Shown piece after piece: positions 10,769 to 24,451 of a stretch of 64,000 nt of DNA. Source of the DNA: Dysidea avara (lineage: Eukaryota; Porifera; Demospongiae; Dictyoceratida; Dysideidae). The stretch's first letter is position 1. Every line of letters starts with the position of its first letter. Where the stretch lies: positions 62,446,574 to 62,510,573 of the forward strand of contig NC_089272.1 of the NCBI RefSeq assembly GCF_963678975.1, written 5' to 3'. The notes below the pieces were generated by a model. The model did no database searches. It was not told the origin of the DNA and worked only from the letters and a program-made list of their open reading frames with translations. Position numbers and translations under genes: made by a program.

Positions 10769-13119
10769 TAACCCCCACATACCGCATCTGAAATGGCGCC
10801 ACGCGCCCCAGCTATATCAATTATCGTCTGAAAAGTGAAGTATCCATTATGCTTGGTTGTCAGCTATGTTCACAGCAACACTAATCAAGAACTTTTCCGG
10901 AAGCACCTCTACAATCTACGCATACCAAAAGAAATGGTGCCACGCCGCTTTTTATTAATTATCCGGCGTCTGAAAAGTGAAGGATCCATTACGCTTCGCT
11001 GTTGGCTATGTTCAACCCATTACACAGCAATACGAATCAAGAATTGTCACCTTTGCAATCAAAATAGCCACTATGAAAAATACGGACGATTTCCGTTACG
11101 AAGGGAAGCCTTCACGTACTTGCACCAAATCGACACCTTTCCTTGTCAGCAAAGATGAATCACAAAGTTTGACACTGGTAAGCCCATGAATAATGCATTG
11201 TACGTACTGCGGTATGCCAAAATAAGGGGGTGTCACGTAGGTACGCGCTGTAGGTAGATCTGCGACCGCGGTCAGCAAAGACTTGACTGGCCGAAATTTC
11301 GCTTTGACCTGTGACTAAGAGCCTTTTTCGACCTTTGACCGGTGACTTGACGATATTTCAGCACTTTTCGATTGTGGGTTGGAAGCTTTTACCCTTGACC
11401 GTTGAATTGGCACGATTTTGGTGGCCTTGACCTTTGACTTAGACTTTGACCGTGGTCGCAGATCTACCTACAGTGAGTGCCTGTGTGTCACCCCCTTGCC
11501 AAAAGGCACCTGTCGGGCCAAAGTGACGTAGAACAGTGAAAAAATCAAGCCTGTAGCCATCAGTCGGTTACTTCCTTAGTCAGTCAGTAGAAAATTCCGT
11601 TGAATAAAAAAATTGTAAAATTCCGGTGCAACTTGTTGAAAGCGTTTCAGGTCGATCTGAAAGCTTGTTTGGGCTTAGTTTTACCTCACCAATACTGCCT
11701 CATCGTCGTCAGGGAAAATTGAGGCTGGTTTTTGGGTGATTTTATTTTGTAGGCCACGCCTACTCCTTTGTCGTCCCTACTATACAGTTACTATCGTATT
11801 GTATGATAGTAATGTAGGGTTTGTGTTTTTCTACTGAAAAATCCCAACCAGAAACCAGTGTTTATTCTTGGATTTCTCTTTCGGTGCGGGAAATCAGGAA
11901 TTTGTAGGGACAAATCACCTGAAGTGTAAATGCTACAAGTTCAGAACCATATAAACAGTTGATAGAGTTACCTGACTATAGTTATATGGATTAGCATATT
12001 TTGGTGGGTCAAGTTTCTGTAGGAGCTTGAGCTCAAGTTCATTATTATATCAGTGTACATAATTATGGTAAAAAAGTTCAAGGACTCGTGTACTTTTTAA
12101 TATAATTATGTGTAGATATATATGGATAAAATCTTTTGATCACTGGTATAAGTACAATACGAATACTGAAATATGCAATACACACAGGATTACCTCAGCT
12201 ACGTGTTTGGGTTTATCTGAATGTTCTATGAATAGTAGAGTGCTCAATAAGTAAAATGTGTACTGTATTGTTTTCCTCAGTGTCATCAGCACTGTATATG
12301 TAGCCTTTTAATTATATACCCCAGAAATTTTAGAAAACTAGTTGTACAGTATGATAGTAACTGTATAGTAGGGACCACAAAGGAGTAGGCGTGGCCCACG
12401 GAATAATATCACCCAAAAACAACCTCAATTTTCCCTGACAACGATGAGGCACTGATTGGTTAGGTAAAACTAAGCCCAAAAAAGCTTTCAGATCAACCCG
12501 AAACAGCTGCTACAGAATTTTTAAAATTATTTATTTAATGGAATTTTCTACCGAGTGACTGACTGACTGCCTGATGCCTTCAGACAAGCGTAACTCGATG
12601 ACGGCTAAGGCTATGGGCTTGATTTTTCACTGTTCGACGTCGCTTCAGCCCGACTGGTGCCTTTTGGCATACCGCAGTACATACAATGCAATCTTCATGG
12701 ATTTACCAATGTCCTTCTTTGTGTCCCATTCATCTTTGCTAACAGCGAAAAGTGTCAATTTGGTGGTAGCACATGATGGCTTCCCTTCGTAATGGAAATC
12801 ATCCGTATTTTTAGTAGTGGCTATTTTGATTGCAAAGAGGAGCTTTTCGAACAGTTCTTGATTCATACTGCTGTGTAATGGGTTGAACATAGCAGACAAC
12901 GAAGCATAATGGATACTACACTTTTCAGACGATAATTAATATAACTGGGGTGCGTGGCAATATTTCTTTCGGTGTGCATGGATTGCAGAGGTGCTCTTCT
13001 TGATCCGAAATGTTGTGTAACGGGTTGAACAACGAAGCGTGATGGATACTTTACTTTTCAGACGATAATTAACATAGCTGGGGCACGCGGCACCATTCAG
13101 ATGTGGTATGCATGGGTTC
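10769..13119. mobile_element. 2.3 kb foldback element with long inverted arms
   Basis: Left-arm sequence 10778-11820 is mirrored by 12340-13110: CATACCGCATCTGAAATGG pairs with the right end near 13100; TACGTACTGCGGTATGCC pairs near 12670; the AAGGAGTAGGCGTGGCC segments pair at about 11755 and 12380. Each arm also holds a short internal tandem duplication of the GTCTGAAAAGTGAAG segment. The unique centre is about 11820-12340 and encodes nothing recognisable. End positions are approximate. Confidence 0.75.
11223..11497. mobile_element. Small MITE inserted in the left arm of the foldback
   Basis: It is bounded by AAGGGGGTGTCAC and GTGTCACCCCCTT, with GCCAAAA repeated at 11216-11222 and 11498-11504. 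It is itself palindromic at its shoulders (GTAGGTAGATCTGCGACC against GGTCGCAGATCTACCTAC). The right arm at 12.66 kb has no such insertion, so it came after the foldback formed. Confidence 0.78.
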
Positions 13120-13149
13120 ACCAGTCATAATAATTATTTGCAGAAAAAA

Positions 13150-13480
13150 AGTTTACAGACAAGTACACAGAAAAATTTAGAATTTTCAACTAGAGTAGGG
13201 ACCATAGCACATCGATAAAAAGTACTGAAACAAGCTGGAGTTGTGCACGATACTAAATCACATTAAAACAATAAAAAGTGTTATATCCCTAATGTGCATA
13301 TCCCTACTGTGTATTTCCATTATGGTATCTTGAGCACATTAGGGATATAACACTTCTTATTGTTTTACTGTGATTTAATATCATGAACTACTCCAGCTTG
13401 TTTCAGTACTTTTTATCGATGTGCTATGGTCCCTACTTTAGTTGAAAATTCCAAATGTTTCTGTGTACTTGCGACTATAT
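13150..13480. mobile_element. Compact palindromic MITE, same family as 9.9-10.7 kb
   Basis: The arms ACCATAGCACATCGATAAAA and its complement, with inner AGTGTTATATCCCTAATGTG and complement, fold to a near-continuous hairpin of about 310 bp. Confidence 0.78.
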
Positions 13481-14100
13481 ACAAGTTCAGGGGTTTTTGG
13501 TTCTAGTGCATGATAATGAATGTTTCTTGAAGGTTCCATTAGTAACACTTTCACTTTAACTTGGGATATAAGTTGTAATTTATGCATCATAGTTGTGGAT
13601 GTTGTGTGCCTATATGTACCACTGCGTAAATCATGTATGATAAGTACATAAGTATTGTTGATACTCATTTCTGCTAAGAGGAAGTTTTATATGTTTGCAA
13701 AGGTTTTACTTACCTAATATGATATGATATGATGCACCCCACTAATCTGAGTATGCTAAATACATACATTAGGTATATAGATGTAAACCTTACCTGTATA
13801 TAGGACTTTATTATTAAAATTTTAAACTTACTTGCAATACCTACAGTAATTGTTACCCACAAATATCAAATACAGGCAGGAAGTGATTGCCACTAAATCA
13901 ATATCACATCAGTCAGTCACTATACCAGATACCAAAGTCGTAAAAGCATTGCATTGATATTGCAATACTGTAGTTAGAACATTTTCTTCACTGTAGGTAG
14001 ATAATACATTTTTGCAGTATCAAACTTCTATTGATTCAATTTGTGAGCATGTATCAATAATGAATTAGAAATCTGAGCTACGTTTTTGTAGCAGTGATGT
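13481..14100. other. No gene seen
   Basis: No recognisable domain or exon chain in the short ORFs. Confidence 0.4.
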
Positions 14101-14605
14101 GAAGGGGCTGGCCTTTACCTACTATAGGGATGGTTGATTTAGAGATAGATCTTCCATTGTGGCATGAGTTTAATTCTCATTTGTGTGTAGGTATGTATTT
14201 GTGTAGCATAGCATCAGCCTGGTAATCAAAAGGATCCAGGTTCAATGCCTGGTTATGCCAAATTGTTTTATTGTTTCCCCTAGCTTGAGAAAGAAACTTT
14301 AATTTCTCACATTGCTCCTGTCTGAGTGTCTACCCAGCTGTATAGGAATCATCCAATGGCCACTCAGCAGTAACATCAATGGGCACCTGGAGTTTACCTC
14401 AAGCATGCAAATGCCTTATTGTTCTTGTCTCATTTAGTGATGTTGGAACTTGCAACCTCTCTCTGTGAGACCTGGACAGTCCTCTGTGGGTTACTAGCCA
14501 TGCCCCAGGAATATTTTCCTGCATAAGTGCCTGGGTGGTGCACACTCATCCCAGTGCTGGTTCGCTGGACGGCAATAGCTGTGTTTCACATGGCTGCATG
14601 GACTT

Positions 14606-14609
<4 letters not shown>

Positions 14610-14689
<80 letters not shown>
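14610..14689. repeat. GT dinucleotide microsatellite
   Basis: About 40 uninterrupted GT units. ORFs reading Cys-Val or His-Thr repeats are artefacts of this tract. Confidence 0.97.
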
Positions 14690-14690
<1 letters not shown>

Positions 14691-14922
14691 ATGCCAACTG
14701 TCCATGTCTCACATAATGGGTGAAGGTCTAGGTGGGATTCAGGTGCGCACACCTACACCTGTTAGATATATGGTAGAACCTCCTGTGGGCTTCTACTCCT
14801 GCCCCAGCAGCAAGAGGATTTGCCTGCGCTGAATCTTAGTACTGGAGTAGCATGTCCGAGTACTGGTTCACAGGGTAGGTATGGCTGTTTAGCATGGTAG
14901 CCACAGGCTTGCTTTTGTGTGT

Positions 14923-15054
<132 letters not shown>

Positions 15055-15454
15055 ACACGATTATGATTGTCAAAAGGATAGCCATGTAACTGTATCTTCT
15101 ATACAACATAGATACTGTTCACACTTCAAGCATTATGAATCCTTAGTAAGAGCTTTGGCTGAAATCTAATAGTACAGCATGTTTTTGGCTTCATTCATTC
15201 AAAGCTACATATTACAAAGTCTTGTACACTTATATAGTCTGTAGTAGCTGAAGGGCTGAAAGCTTGACAATCTCACTGTGGAGTATACAGAACTGTACCA
15301 TTTAGTTAAGATAATGGTGAACTGAATGAATTCACTGGGATGCCTCTCTAAATGCTGATGTTATGTGTGTAGAAGTCAAGTCACAAATTTTATTATGATA
15401 ACTATGAAAGAGGTCCAAAACAAAGCCTAGCTATAGCTTGAATAAAGACCACAT

Positions 15455-15690
15455 TTGTAACCGGATTTGTGTCCATACACATCCAATTTACCAACTTTGA
15501 CAATTCATAATTTGAGATTGGAAAGAGGTATTGACATGACATTTGGTTAGTAGTGACTACCAATATAGCTGCACAAACATAGAAAATTTCAGGTTTGTAT
15601 GTTTCTTGGACATTACGTTATGGCCTAGCTTCCAAGTTCATAGAATTGGATGTGTGTGGAAGACCCCTATTCGCAAATCCAGTCACATTT
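15455..15690. mobile_element. MITE family 1 copy
   Basis: Ends AACCGGATTTGTG and TCGCAAATCCAGTCAC are inverted, with inner ACACATCCAATTT and AATTGGATGTGTGTGG. Sister copies lie at 17.73, 21.66, 23.03, 23.50 and, diverged, 39.76 kb. Confidence 0.7.
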
Positions 15691-17278
15691 ATTGTAATTA
15701 CTGGATCAGACATGCAACATTTACATACAGTTAGTCCAATTGGTCATGAAAAGTTAAATTACCCTATTACATAACAAAGTCAGTCACGAGTTGATGATAG
15801 CTAAGTATTTTGTAAATGAGTGTTTAGTTAGTCAAATGTTTGTTGAAATCCAATAGTACATCCTCTGTGTGGCTTCCTTACAATGTCATGTGCAGTCAGC
15901 AATACACTAGCTGTAAATCAACAAATTTCCTTAGGCATAAACAAACTGTTAGAATGTCTTATTGCTTAAGGTTAGACTGTATGTGGAAAGCATTGTTGAT
16001 ATCCTCCATCCTTTGGAGTTTATGGAGGTAAGAGATATAGTCAATATTCTTTTGTATCATATACATTGTCCTTTAAACATATCTATTTTAGTGATCCCTG
16101 TTTAAAGAAGACTTAAAGATCAGTGAGAAATGAGAGGGATGTATCCTTTCAAAAACGTCTTGAGGATTACCAATGTACACAAGCTATCTAAAGCTCAGCA
16201 CAGCATATTGTATGTTTTCTTGGAGAGTTAAATGAATGAATACTGAAGTACCTGGTTCTGTTGTTAAAATATTGGATATTTACAACCTCCATGTATTTTG
16301 GTGCATGGAGGTGATGCTTCCCATACTCTTAAAGTTTCAATCTAACTATAATATAGTTACAATTAGACAATCACAATGTAATAAGAAAAACTGATGTAGT
16401 TCTAAATGTCATATATAAGTTGATAGTATACCATTTTAAATTAATTACACTTGTACTGTTCCACTATATAGGGATGGTGTTGATCATGACACTACAAAAG
16501 TATTTATATGACAAACATATATAACTTAAAGTGCTGTCAAAACTATTGTGTAGTATTGTTTTGCTGCACACTTTTGTGAACTGCTCATCTTGACTTAATA
16601 ATTATGCTGTACTAGCTCATCTGGTATACATACATTCAGCATATGATATGTCACAATTGATTGTCCTTACATTATAATTAGTAACAACAATATGTATTAT
16701 TAGATACAGAAAGCCTTCCTATTAAGAATTCACAAGTGAAACCTGTTACAGCAAATGATATTCATATTAGATTAGCTATGTGTGTTAAGGAATTTATAAC
16801 TCAATACACAGGGTAATCACTGTACATAGTGTGAAGTAAATCAATCCAGTGATGGTCACGTATAGTGAAGTTCATGAAGGAGTGAGGGCAATTCCTCAGC
16901 CAGTTTATATCGGTAAGGTAATTTTATTTCTCTTGCTTAATATTAGAGTTGCATATAGCTATAAAGTTTGGGGTGAGGAAAGATGCCTGCGCATACAATC
17001 TTTTGCCAAATTTAAATCCACCATTTTTTCATCTCAAATATAATCTGTATTACCATATCCTTTTTTGCCAAACTCTATTGCAGTTCCCTCCAGCATTCCC
17101 TGCTACTGTATATGGTAGCAATACATAATGTATAAAGCCTGAAATGAACTTTAAGCATACAAACATAATGTACAATTGATAAGTCATAAATATACAATCA
17201 ATTAAACAAAAACATTTACAAAATTGAAATACAAACAAATTGTGTGCTCCGTGTGCAGTCTATAAACACATTGTCTTG
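15691..17278. other. No gene seen downstream of gene B
   Basis: AT-rich sequence with short ORFs lacking domains. It must hold the gene B 3' untranslated region; a TTTATT (minus-strand AATAAA) lies near 16922, but its use is unproven. Confidence 0.35.
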
Positions 17279-20200
17279 TCAAGCTACTTCAATTCTTTTG
17301 ATCAAATTATTGGCTAAACAGCTCTCACCCACAAACTGGCTTTGTAAAGCTTCTAAAAGTGTATTCCAAGATTTCTCTGTCTCAGTGTTATTAAACCATT
17401 CTGTAAACATCATCAAACAAGCTGTTTTGCTGTCATGATTGTCGTGTTTTATGTTGTTCAATTCGTTCTGGTCAACACCAAGTTGTACACCCATCAAATA
17501 CCACTTAGCAGCCATATTAGTGATCACCATTTCTGCAATGTTTTTAATGTCCAGTGGAATTGAAGAATGTCCTGCATGGTGATATATGTAGAGTGACGTA
17601 CATACATGCGTAGTATTGCGTACCAGCTGACAGTTAAAATTGAATTGTGTTGCTATTGTGTTGCTTGATATTTACCATTCATGTCCTGGATAATGGCACT
17701 CTTCCATTTTAAAATCTACCATAATTGTGACCTGATTTGCAAAAAGGGTCTTCCACACACATCCAATTCTATGAATTTCGAAGACCATAACTTAGTGTTC
17801 AAGTGCTAGATAAGTCTGAAAACTTCTCCATCTATTAAGCTATGTTGGTACTCACGGCTGATCAAATTTCAAGCCATTAGCTATTTCCAATCTGAAGTTA
17901 TGGATTGTCAAAGTTGGAAAATTGGATGTGTGTGGAAGACCCCTTTTCACAAATCCGGTCACAATTATACATTATAGGATCTGTACAATTAGATAATAGT
18001 ACATAATCCAGGCAGTTAGGTAAGGTATTGGAAGTATCACTTATTTTACATACATCATGCTAGCATACAAGTCTCAACACCTGTATACCTAAGAAACTAT
18101 ACATTACACACTGTGTCACATTTATTGCACATTCACCTACCAATTGAAAGCTGATGTGCTATTGTACTGGTGCTGGCTGTATCTGAGAATAGCTGACTGT
18201 CATGAGAGTGCTATATGTGCCATGTAGAAAAAAACAGTTAATTTTGACCATACATATATGCCATGAAATAACTATGACTTTATCATGAAGAGTTAATTTG
18301 TCCCCATGGAATGTACCATGTAAGTCATTTCATGGTATACCATGGATTGTTTCATAGGCCATGAAATGCTTATGCACATCAGAATTCATGACATTAATTT
18401 CATTGCAATGTAGAGATTTCATGGGTGTAGTAAACATGAAAAGTTAAAATTCATGGGAAAAACCAAGGGAATTTTCATAAGTATTCCAATGTTCACGGCA
18501 ATTTCATATTTTTGTATCTGGTAGTGAATTTTGCTGATCAGCAAATGTAACATTATTTTTCTATTTTCTGACAGAATAGGCATCACTAAAGATGTCACCA
18601 AATTTTGGAAAATCAGTCCTTGATGTCAAGTGTGAAATATAATTAGAACTTTACAAATCATTGTGTTACTAATTAAGACACTTAATGCATTTGTTGGATC
18701 ATTTCACAGATTCTTTTTGTAATTCAACATATGAATTAATGTTTTTAATCACTGACTGTAACACAAACCGATAGCATAAAGTACCATAATTGTTTAAGTT
18801 GACATTAATTAAGACTGATTGTCAAGTTGCATATTTGTAACCATGCATGCTTACACTGTATCCAGTAATTCAGTACACTTATTATGCCACTATATGCAAT
18901 ATAGGTAGCTAATAGATAGACTGACAGACACACAGACTGACAGATAGATAGATATGTATACAGTACATGCCATAGGACGTGGATTATAAAGGTTTCCACT
19001 TTCTCACTCAGGTAGTCTATAAATCAAACCACACTTTAAATTTCAAAAATATACACTTTAAAGCTATACCTGCGGGGGGTATTTTTTAATGTCTATCCTT
19101 AATTTGTCGAGTGTCACACTGCACTACATAGCTGCAACCAGGAGTGAATATTCACTCTTGCTGCAACTGATATGATAAAATATTATTACGTATTCATGTT
19201 ATAATTTGTCATAGATCTACATAGCTAGTTACCTCTTGAAATTCATTTTGTGCACTGGCCAACTTTTTATATGTGGAAATCAGTTCTGTGTAGATCACAT
19301 CATGTCCAGTGCCAAGGGTGGATTGTTGCAAGCAGGATAAGAAGGACTGGAACCATTGTTTATGTTTTCTAGGTAAAGTGTGCACCAAATAAACTGCTTT
19401 TTCATAATGTGTCTTGCTTTTATCAAGTAAAACCTGGCTATCAGCATTATTAAGTAGCTTTTCAGAGCACAATAGTGGGTGAAGAGCATAAGCATCCAGC
19501 TTTGCAATTATGATTGCACGGTTTTTTCTCAATGCCTTTTTCTTTATCTGTTCACCACCAGTAGTATCAGTCCTATAACATGTAATAGAGTTAATGATGT
19601 AATGTCATGATGTAATATGATGTAATTTATGCATACCTGTAATATAAATACTGCGTACTGTATAGTTTTAAGAGTTAGGTACTTTCAGTTATTAATTAAT
19701 GCAGTAGTCTGTGTGCTGCCTTTACTCGTGTTGCCCAATAGCCTATGCTTCTCTTAGATTATAGAACACTGGGAAATGAGGATGGGACATAATTCATACC
19801 AAATTTTGTTGTTTTACAATGCAATAATATGATTACTGTACATGTATACACATCTAATGATTCATTTTGCAAAATACAACATACGTACATTATTTTATTC
19901 TGTGAAATACGACATGTGTGCATACCCATTTTTATGTGATGCAGCTTGAATACTGGTGATTGAGCAGCTGTCTTGCGACTCTGCAGTAGATAGGTGGAGT
20001 GTGAAACTGTAACTTCCTGTAGTATTATTTAATGATGCTGAGATGGTTTCATGATCTTGTATGGTATTTGCGTCTCTACTAGATGACAAAATGTTATTGT
20101 GAGGTTCTCTTTCTGATGGCTGAGAAGTAGATTTGAGATACGTGATTTCTTCATTGCTGGTGTCATTTGTTTTTGGTATGTTTTCCTTTGAATGGAGAAG

Positions 20201-23200
20201 TTGTGTTGATGTATTTGATAGGGCAACTATATATTCTGTGCCTGCCTCAGGGGTTTGCATTGTTGATTGACATGTTAAAGGATTTTCATCAATGTCAGTG
20301 TTATTTGACCGGGAAACATGTACATGCAGTGCAGATTCAAGTCTGCTAACATTTGAAAATGTATTATTGGAGTGTGTCATACCAATACTGTGGTTGCATT
20401 GGGCTGGAAAAGAAGAGCTACTAAAGTTGTTGGTCATTGGTTTTGAGGTTGGAGAATAGACTTCATCACATGATCGATCGTCACCATCCAACTCATCTTC
20501 ACTGTCTATAGAGTCTGAAAGGATACCAGAATCACTGAAGCCACGGCTGCGATATTGAGAGTGATCAGTAACTTCAACTTTTTGTGGGATACAAGTTAAT
20601 CTGATCAAAAAATAAAACAGTATAAGTTCACTAATAAAATGCATGGATAATGTGATGTGTAATTGCATATAATTTCTGATTGAATGGTAGTCAAGTTTTA
20701 ATGAAACCAGCAAATAGATTGTTTATTGTGTGTGGCTTATCATGTTTACAAGTTAGACACTCCTACAAGAGCATAATGCATTAATTTAGGTACTATTTCC
20801 AAGACTGTTTGAATACCCGTGCTAACAATAGTAGCTATCATTATATCAAAGTTTGTGACATCATTTAACTAACTTGCCAAGACTTTCAAGACAGTCACAC
20901 ATCTTTGAAGATTCCTTACAGTTCATCCACAACAAGCTTAATCCTTCAGCACTCTCTCCTCTAACTGCTATGAAAACAAGAGACTCGGTATAACCAAACC
21001 ATTTAAGCATGTTTGAATTCCAGATGTGAACAAGTGTATTTTGATTTGAGCAATCATATAGGTTGAAAGTCGAGCCACAGTCAGCTGCAATGTATAAGCC
21101 TTCAGTAATGTTGAGCCCTGCACTTTTATGAGTGATATTGACAACCCATGAATAATCTAAAGTAGTCAAATGACACAATGAATATTTATTCATGTAACTA
21201 GCTAGAAACGTACCAGGATCAAACTCCGATGAATCATCATGTCTAGCTATGAAGTTCTGTGGAACAAGGCTATAGTTGGGTTGCTCAGGGATAAAAAAGT
21301 ATGGGAGATCACAAAACAGTGTGCAAAATTTAATCCATTCCTTTTCTTCAACATCTGATGTGGCACAAAATGAGAACAGTTCACTACCATCAAATGATCT
21401 CAAGATAACTTTTCTGTCTTCTTCTTCTTTACATACATGGCCAACATTAATGAACAGAATTTCTTGTGTCCATGACTTTCCTCTGGCTGCAGATTTAACA
21501 TCCTTGAATAGCTTTAGTGCAGCTGGTTGGTCTACTCCACATGTGGCCTTTAAGTATTTTACCTTGTTAGTCTGTAAAATATACATACATATTCAATCCC
21601 ACAGACTTTCATGACTTACAACTTCTTACACCATATATTGTACTATAATTTGCAGCCTATATTTTGACCAGATTTGCAAAAAGGCATCTTCCACACACAT
21701 CCAATTCTATAAACGTGGGAGACCATAACTCAGTGTTCAGTTAACATATATACCTGACCTTTTCTCCATCTGTCAAGCTATGTTGGTACTCACTACTGAT
21801 CAAATTTCAAGTCAATAGCTTTTTCCAGTCTTACGTTTTTAGTCGTCCAATTTGGTAAATTTAATGTGTGTGTGTGGAAGACCCCTTTCCGCAAATCCGG
21901 TCACATTTACAGAAAGCAAGTATTTCATTAAAGTAACTATATACTTTCAGCAAGTCTTTCCAAAACTTATGATTACTGACAGAAAATAATGGAGCACATG
22001 ACCACTAGCCCAGAGCACCCATGCTATTATAATATTGATTACAACAATTATTCTGTATATACCTGTGTGGAACACTGTAGAGTCATAATGGAATCAAACC
22101 ATTATAATTTAGTTACAAACTTCTGTTTAGTAGCAGAATAAACTAATTTCCTACATGCTTGATTTTTCATGCATAATGATGGTCTAAGGTTGTACTGTAC
22201 TATATTTACAACAGCACAATTTATACCTTAATTTGCTGTTAGATTTTGCCTGAATAGGAATCAATTAAATGCTCCCAATAATCAGCTTTCATTATTGATT
22301 CACAGTATCTACATGTATGACGTTTTAAAGGCCTCCAACAGCTATACAAGATTTCATTACATAATATGGGACTTATATGCAGCAACTATAGCAATTTATT
22401 TGTTTGCAGCCTTGCAAAATATGATATCTTCAGTGACATGAGGGGAAGTAATCACTAAAGTGGGACTGGCTTTACATTGTCTTTGACTTTGGTACTGTAT
22501 TACATGAGTGGGTTTGAAGCTGAGACAAGTATCCTTTAAAGATGAACCATTTTTGACACTATTATGTACGAGTATTGTTGGGCTAATGCAGGTTTGATAC
22601 ACTGAACGTAGAGTTAATGTTTTAGCAGATTGAGAATACACAAAAATACAGTATTCCCAACTGATAGCTAGCTACAATACAATGTTAATAATACTGTAAT
22701 TATAGCAGCATAATACCCATGAATTTTATTATTTGTATACCATATATAGGCAACCAACAATAGCCTGGAATTGTCAGTAACTTTGTATGAAAGCCACTTT
22801 AGTTGGGCTGTACATTCCACCTAACGCTACTATATATTAGATACACTGTAGATTGCGGTCACTGTTTTTAATTCACAAGTTAGTATCATATCCAGGGCTG
22901 CCAGAAGGCCCATTGTACCCACTGCAATTCAAGAACTGATTTGAAAGGTGGCTCAAGATTAAGGAGTATATAATCATCTCCTACTTGGTGGTATCAAATA
23001 CACAACTACGTGTATGGTTAGACAATAAAATGTGACCAGATTTGCGAAAAGGGGTCTTCCATACACATCCAACCTATGAACTTGGAAGACCATAACAGTG
23101 TTCAGGAAAGATACAAACCTGAATTTTTCTCCATCCATTACCCTATGTTGGTGCTCCCTTCCAAGTCAATAACTTTTTCCAATTTCAAGTTATGAATTGT

Positions 23201-24451
23201 CAAAGTTCACAAATTGGATGTGTGTGGAAGACACCTTTTTGCAAATCCAGACACAAACATGTTCCATTTTGATTAGTAGTAAAAATGTATACATTAATTC
23301 GGACAACATGCAAGCCAGAAAACTAGCAGCTGAAGATATTGGTAGAATGAGGACAACATTCCAATGTGACAAACTAACCCTAGCTATTCAACTCAGAAGA
23401 GTTAAGCATACCAAATGACTATTCAACATCATACTGACGATCTGTATTGCCTGGATACACTATATGCAGTACAGCTCACACAACTCACCTATGCAATACG
23501 TGACCAGATTTGTGAAAAGTGGTCTTCAACGCACATCCAATTCACCCACTTGACAGACCAAAAAATTAAATTGCATCAAAAGATGCATCCAAAACTGAAA
23601 CTCAATCTGCTTATCAGTATGGTGTAGCTTGCTTCAGACTAAATTCGTCACCTGCATTATAGTTAGGCAAACGTAATGTGTGTGAGGACCCCTTCTCACA
23701 GATCTGGTCACAAATGTTAGAATTAACATCTCCATCCTGGCCAGATTCTGTCCAAACAGTCAGCTACATAACCAAAGGCAATTCAAAGAGAAGAACCTAA
23801 TTTCAGTCATTGACAATCTGAAAGTCCTGTGGATTGGCTTGGACAACCATACTATAATGTGTGATTCTGCCCACTAAGGTACCAGTTTCACTTCTGAGAA
23901 AATAATTCTGGCAAGGCCATGTAAGGAGTGACTGGATCTGGCTAGCTTAAGAAGCTGGCTAGCTTAAGAAGCTGGCTAGCTTAAGAAACTGGCTAGCTTA
24001 AGAAGCTGGCTAGCTGCGTTTTGTTGTAAACATTTTATTGTTATAACTATAATTATAGCTATACAGCTTCCTTGTCATCCCCATGCACTTGAATCTTGTT
24101 CATGGGATTGGCCCTGCTAGTAGTCACATAGCTTGTGACAAGCACTATATTTGAACTAGCAGTGTAGCGGTAGCTTTTTTTGTGGTTGCATCGGTAGCTG
24201 TAAGATTACTGTAGGTATACTGCAGGGCAGTCAACTCACAGGCTGGTTTGCCCAGGGAATGAAATCCCCTAAATGATACAGTCACTATCAATTTCAAGTG
24301 CTAACTAATAATTAATCCGCCAAATAAAATAAACAAAGAATGAGAAACAACACAGCTTTGTATAACACGCACTTCACTGGCTAACCTTCCCAAACCCGCT
24401 TGATACTAAAATTTTTCCACTGTATACTACTCGTTCATTCGTATTCATCAT
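17279..24451 (-). CDS. Gene B: PH-PTB-linker-CARD-Death adaptor, complete
   Basis: Hand-assembled as seven exons: 24451-24386, 21571-21214, 21156-20874, 20600-19926, 19572-19233, 18210-18141 and 17571-17279 (2085 nt, 694 aa). All introns have GT-AG ends and the phases (0,1,2,2,0,1) join without a stop. Residues about 8-140 form a PH-like domain whose last helix carries the canonical Trp (EEKEWIKFC). Residues 142-236 resemble an IRS/DOK-type PTB (ESLVFIAVRG, then LSLLWMN). Residues 236-460 are a Ser/Thr/Asn-rich linker with an acidic patch followed by DEVYSPTS, a possible phosphotyrosine site. Residues about 472-560 are CARD-like (ALRKNRAIIIAKLD, HTLPRKHKQWF, STLGTGHD). A 70-nt exon leads to a Death domain at about 600-680 (AAKWYLMGVQLGVDQNEL, SWNTLLEAL). 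The start was chosen because MMNTNERVVYSGKILVSSG aligns with the first exons of genes C and E. The role as a membrane-proximal signalling adaptor is inferred. Exon 1 and the 70-nt exon are the least certain parts. Confidence 0.82.
17727..17964. mobile_element. MITE family 1 copy in gene B intron 6
   Basis: GTGACCTGATTTGCAAAAAG and CTTTTCACAAATCCGGTCAC are inverted ends around the shared ACACATCCAATT/AATTGGATGTGTG shoulders. Confidence 0.75.
21664..21906. mobile_element. MITE family 1 copy in gene B intron 1
   Basis: TTGACCAGATTTGCAAAAAG and CTTTCCGCAAATCCGGTCAC are inverted ends, with the same inner sequence as the other copies. It lies about 100 bp from the acceptor of exon 2. Confidence 0.75.
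23031..23256. mobile_element. MITE family 1 copy in gene B intron 1
   Basis: TGTGACCAGATTTGCGAAAA pairs with TTTTTGCAAATCCAGACACA, with conserved shoulders. Confidence 0.75.
23499..23712. mobile_element. Diverged MITE family 1 copy in gene B intron 1
   Basis: CGTGACCAGATTTGTGAAAA pairs with CTTCTCACAGATCTGGTCAC. The interior is shorter and more diverged. Confidence 0.65.
23936..24014. repeat. 17-bp tandem repeat
   Basis: About 4.5 copies of GCTGGCTAGCTTAAGAA, each containing the palindromes GCTAGC and CTTAAG, lie in intron 1 of gene B about 370 bp inside exon 1. Confidence 0.9.

Noticed and set aside
14195..14275. Functional tRNA gene
   Set aside because: Only a T-arm and a possible acceptor are present; the spacing is too long and no proper D- and anticodon arms could be drawn.
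20029..20349. ORFs of 60-65 aa on both strands inside the gene B linker exon
   Set aside because: They overlap the 675-nt linker exon in other frames and lack splice or domain support.
22396..22641. 81-aa minus-strand ORF as gene B exon 1
   Set aside because: It has no PH first-strand similarity, and the 24451-24386 exon aligns with exon 1 of genes C and E in sequence and phase.
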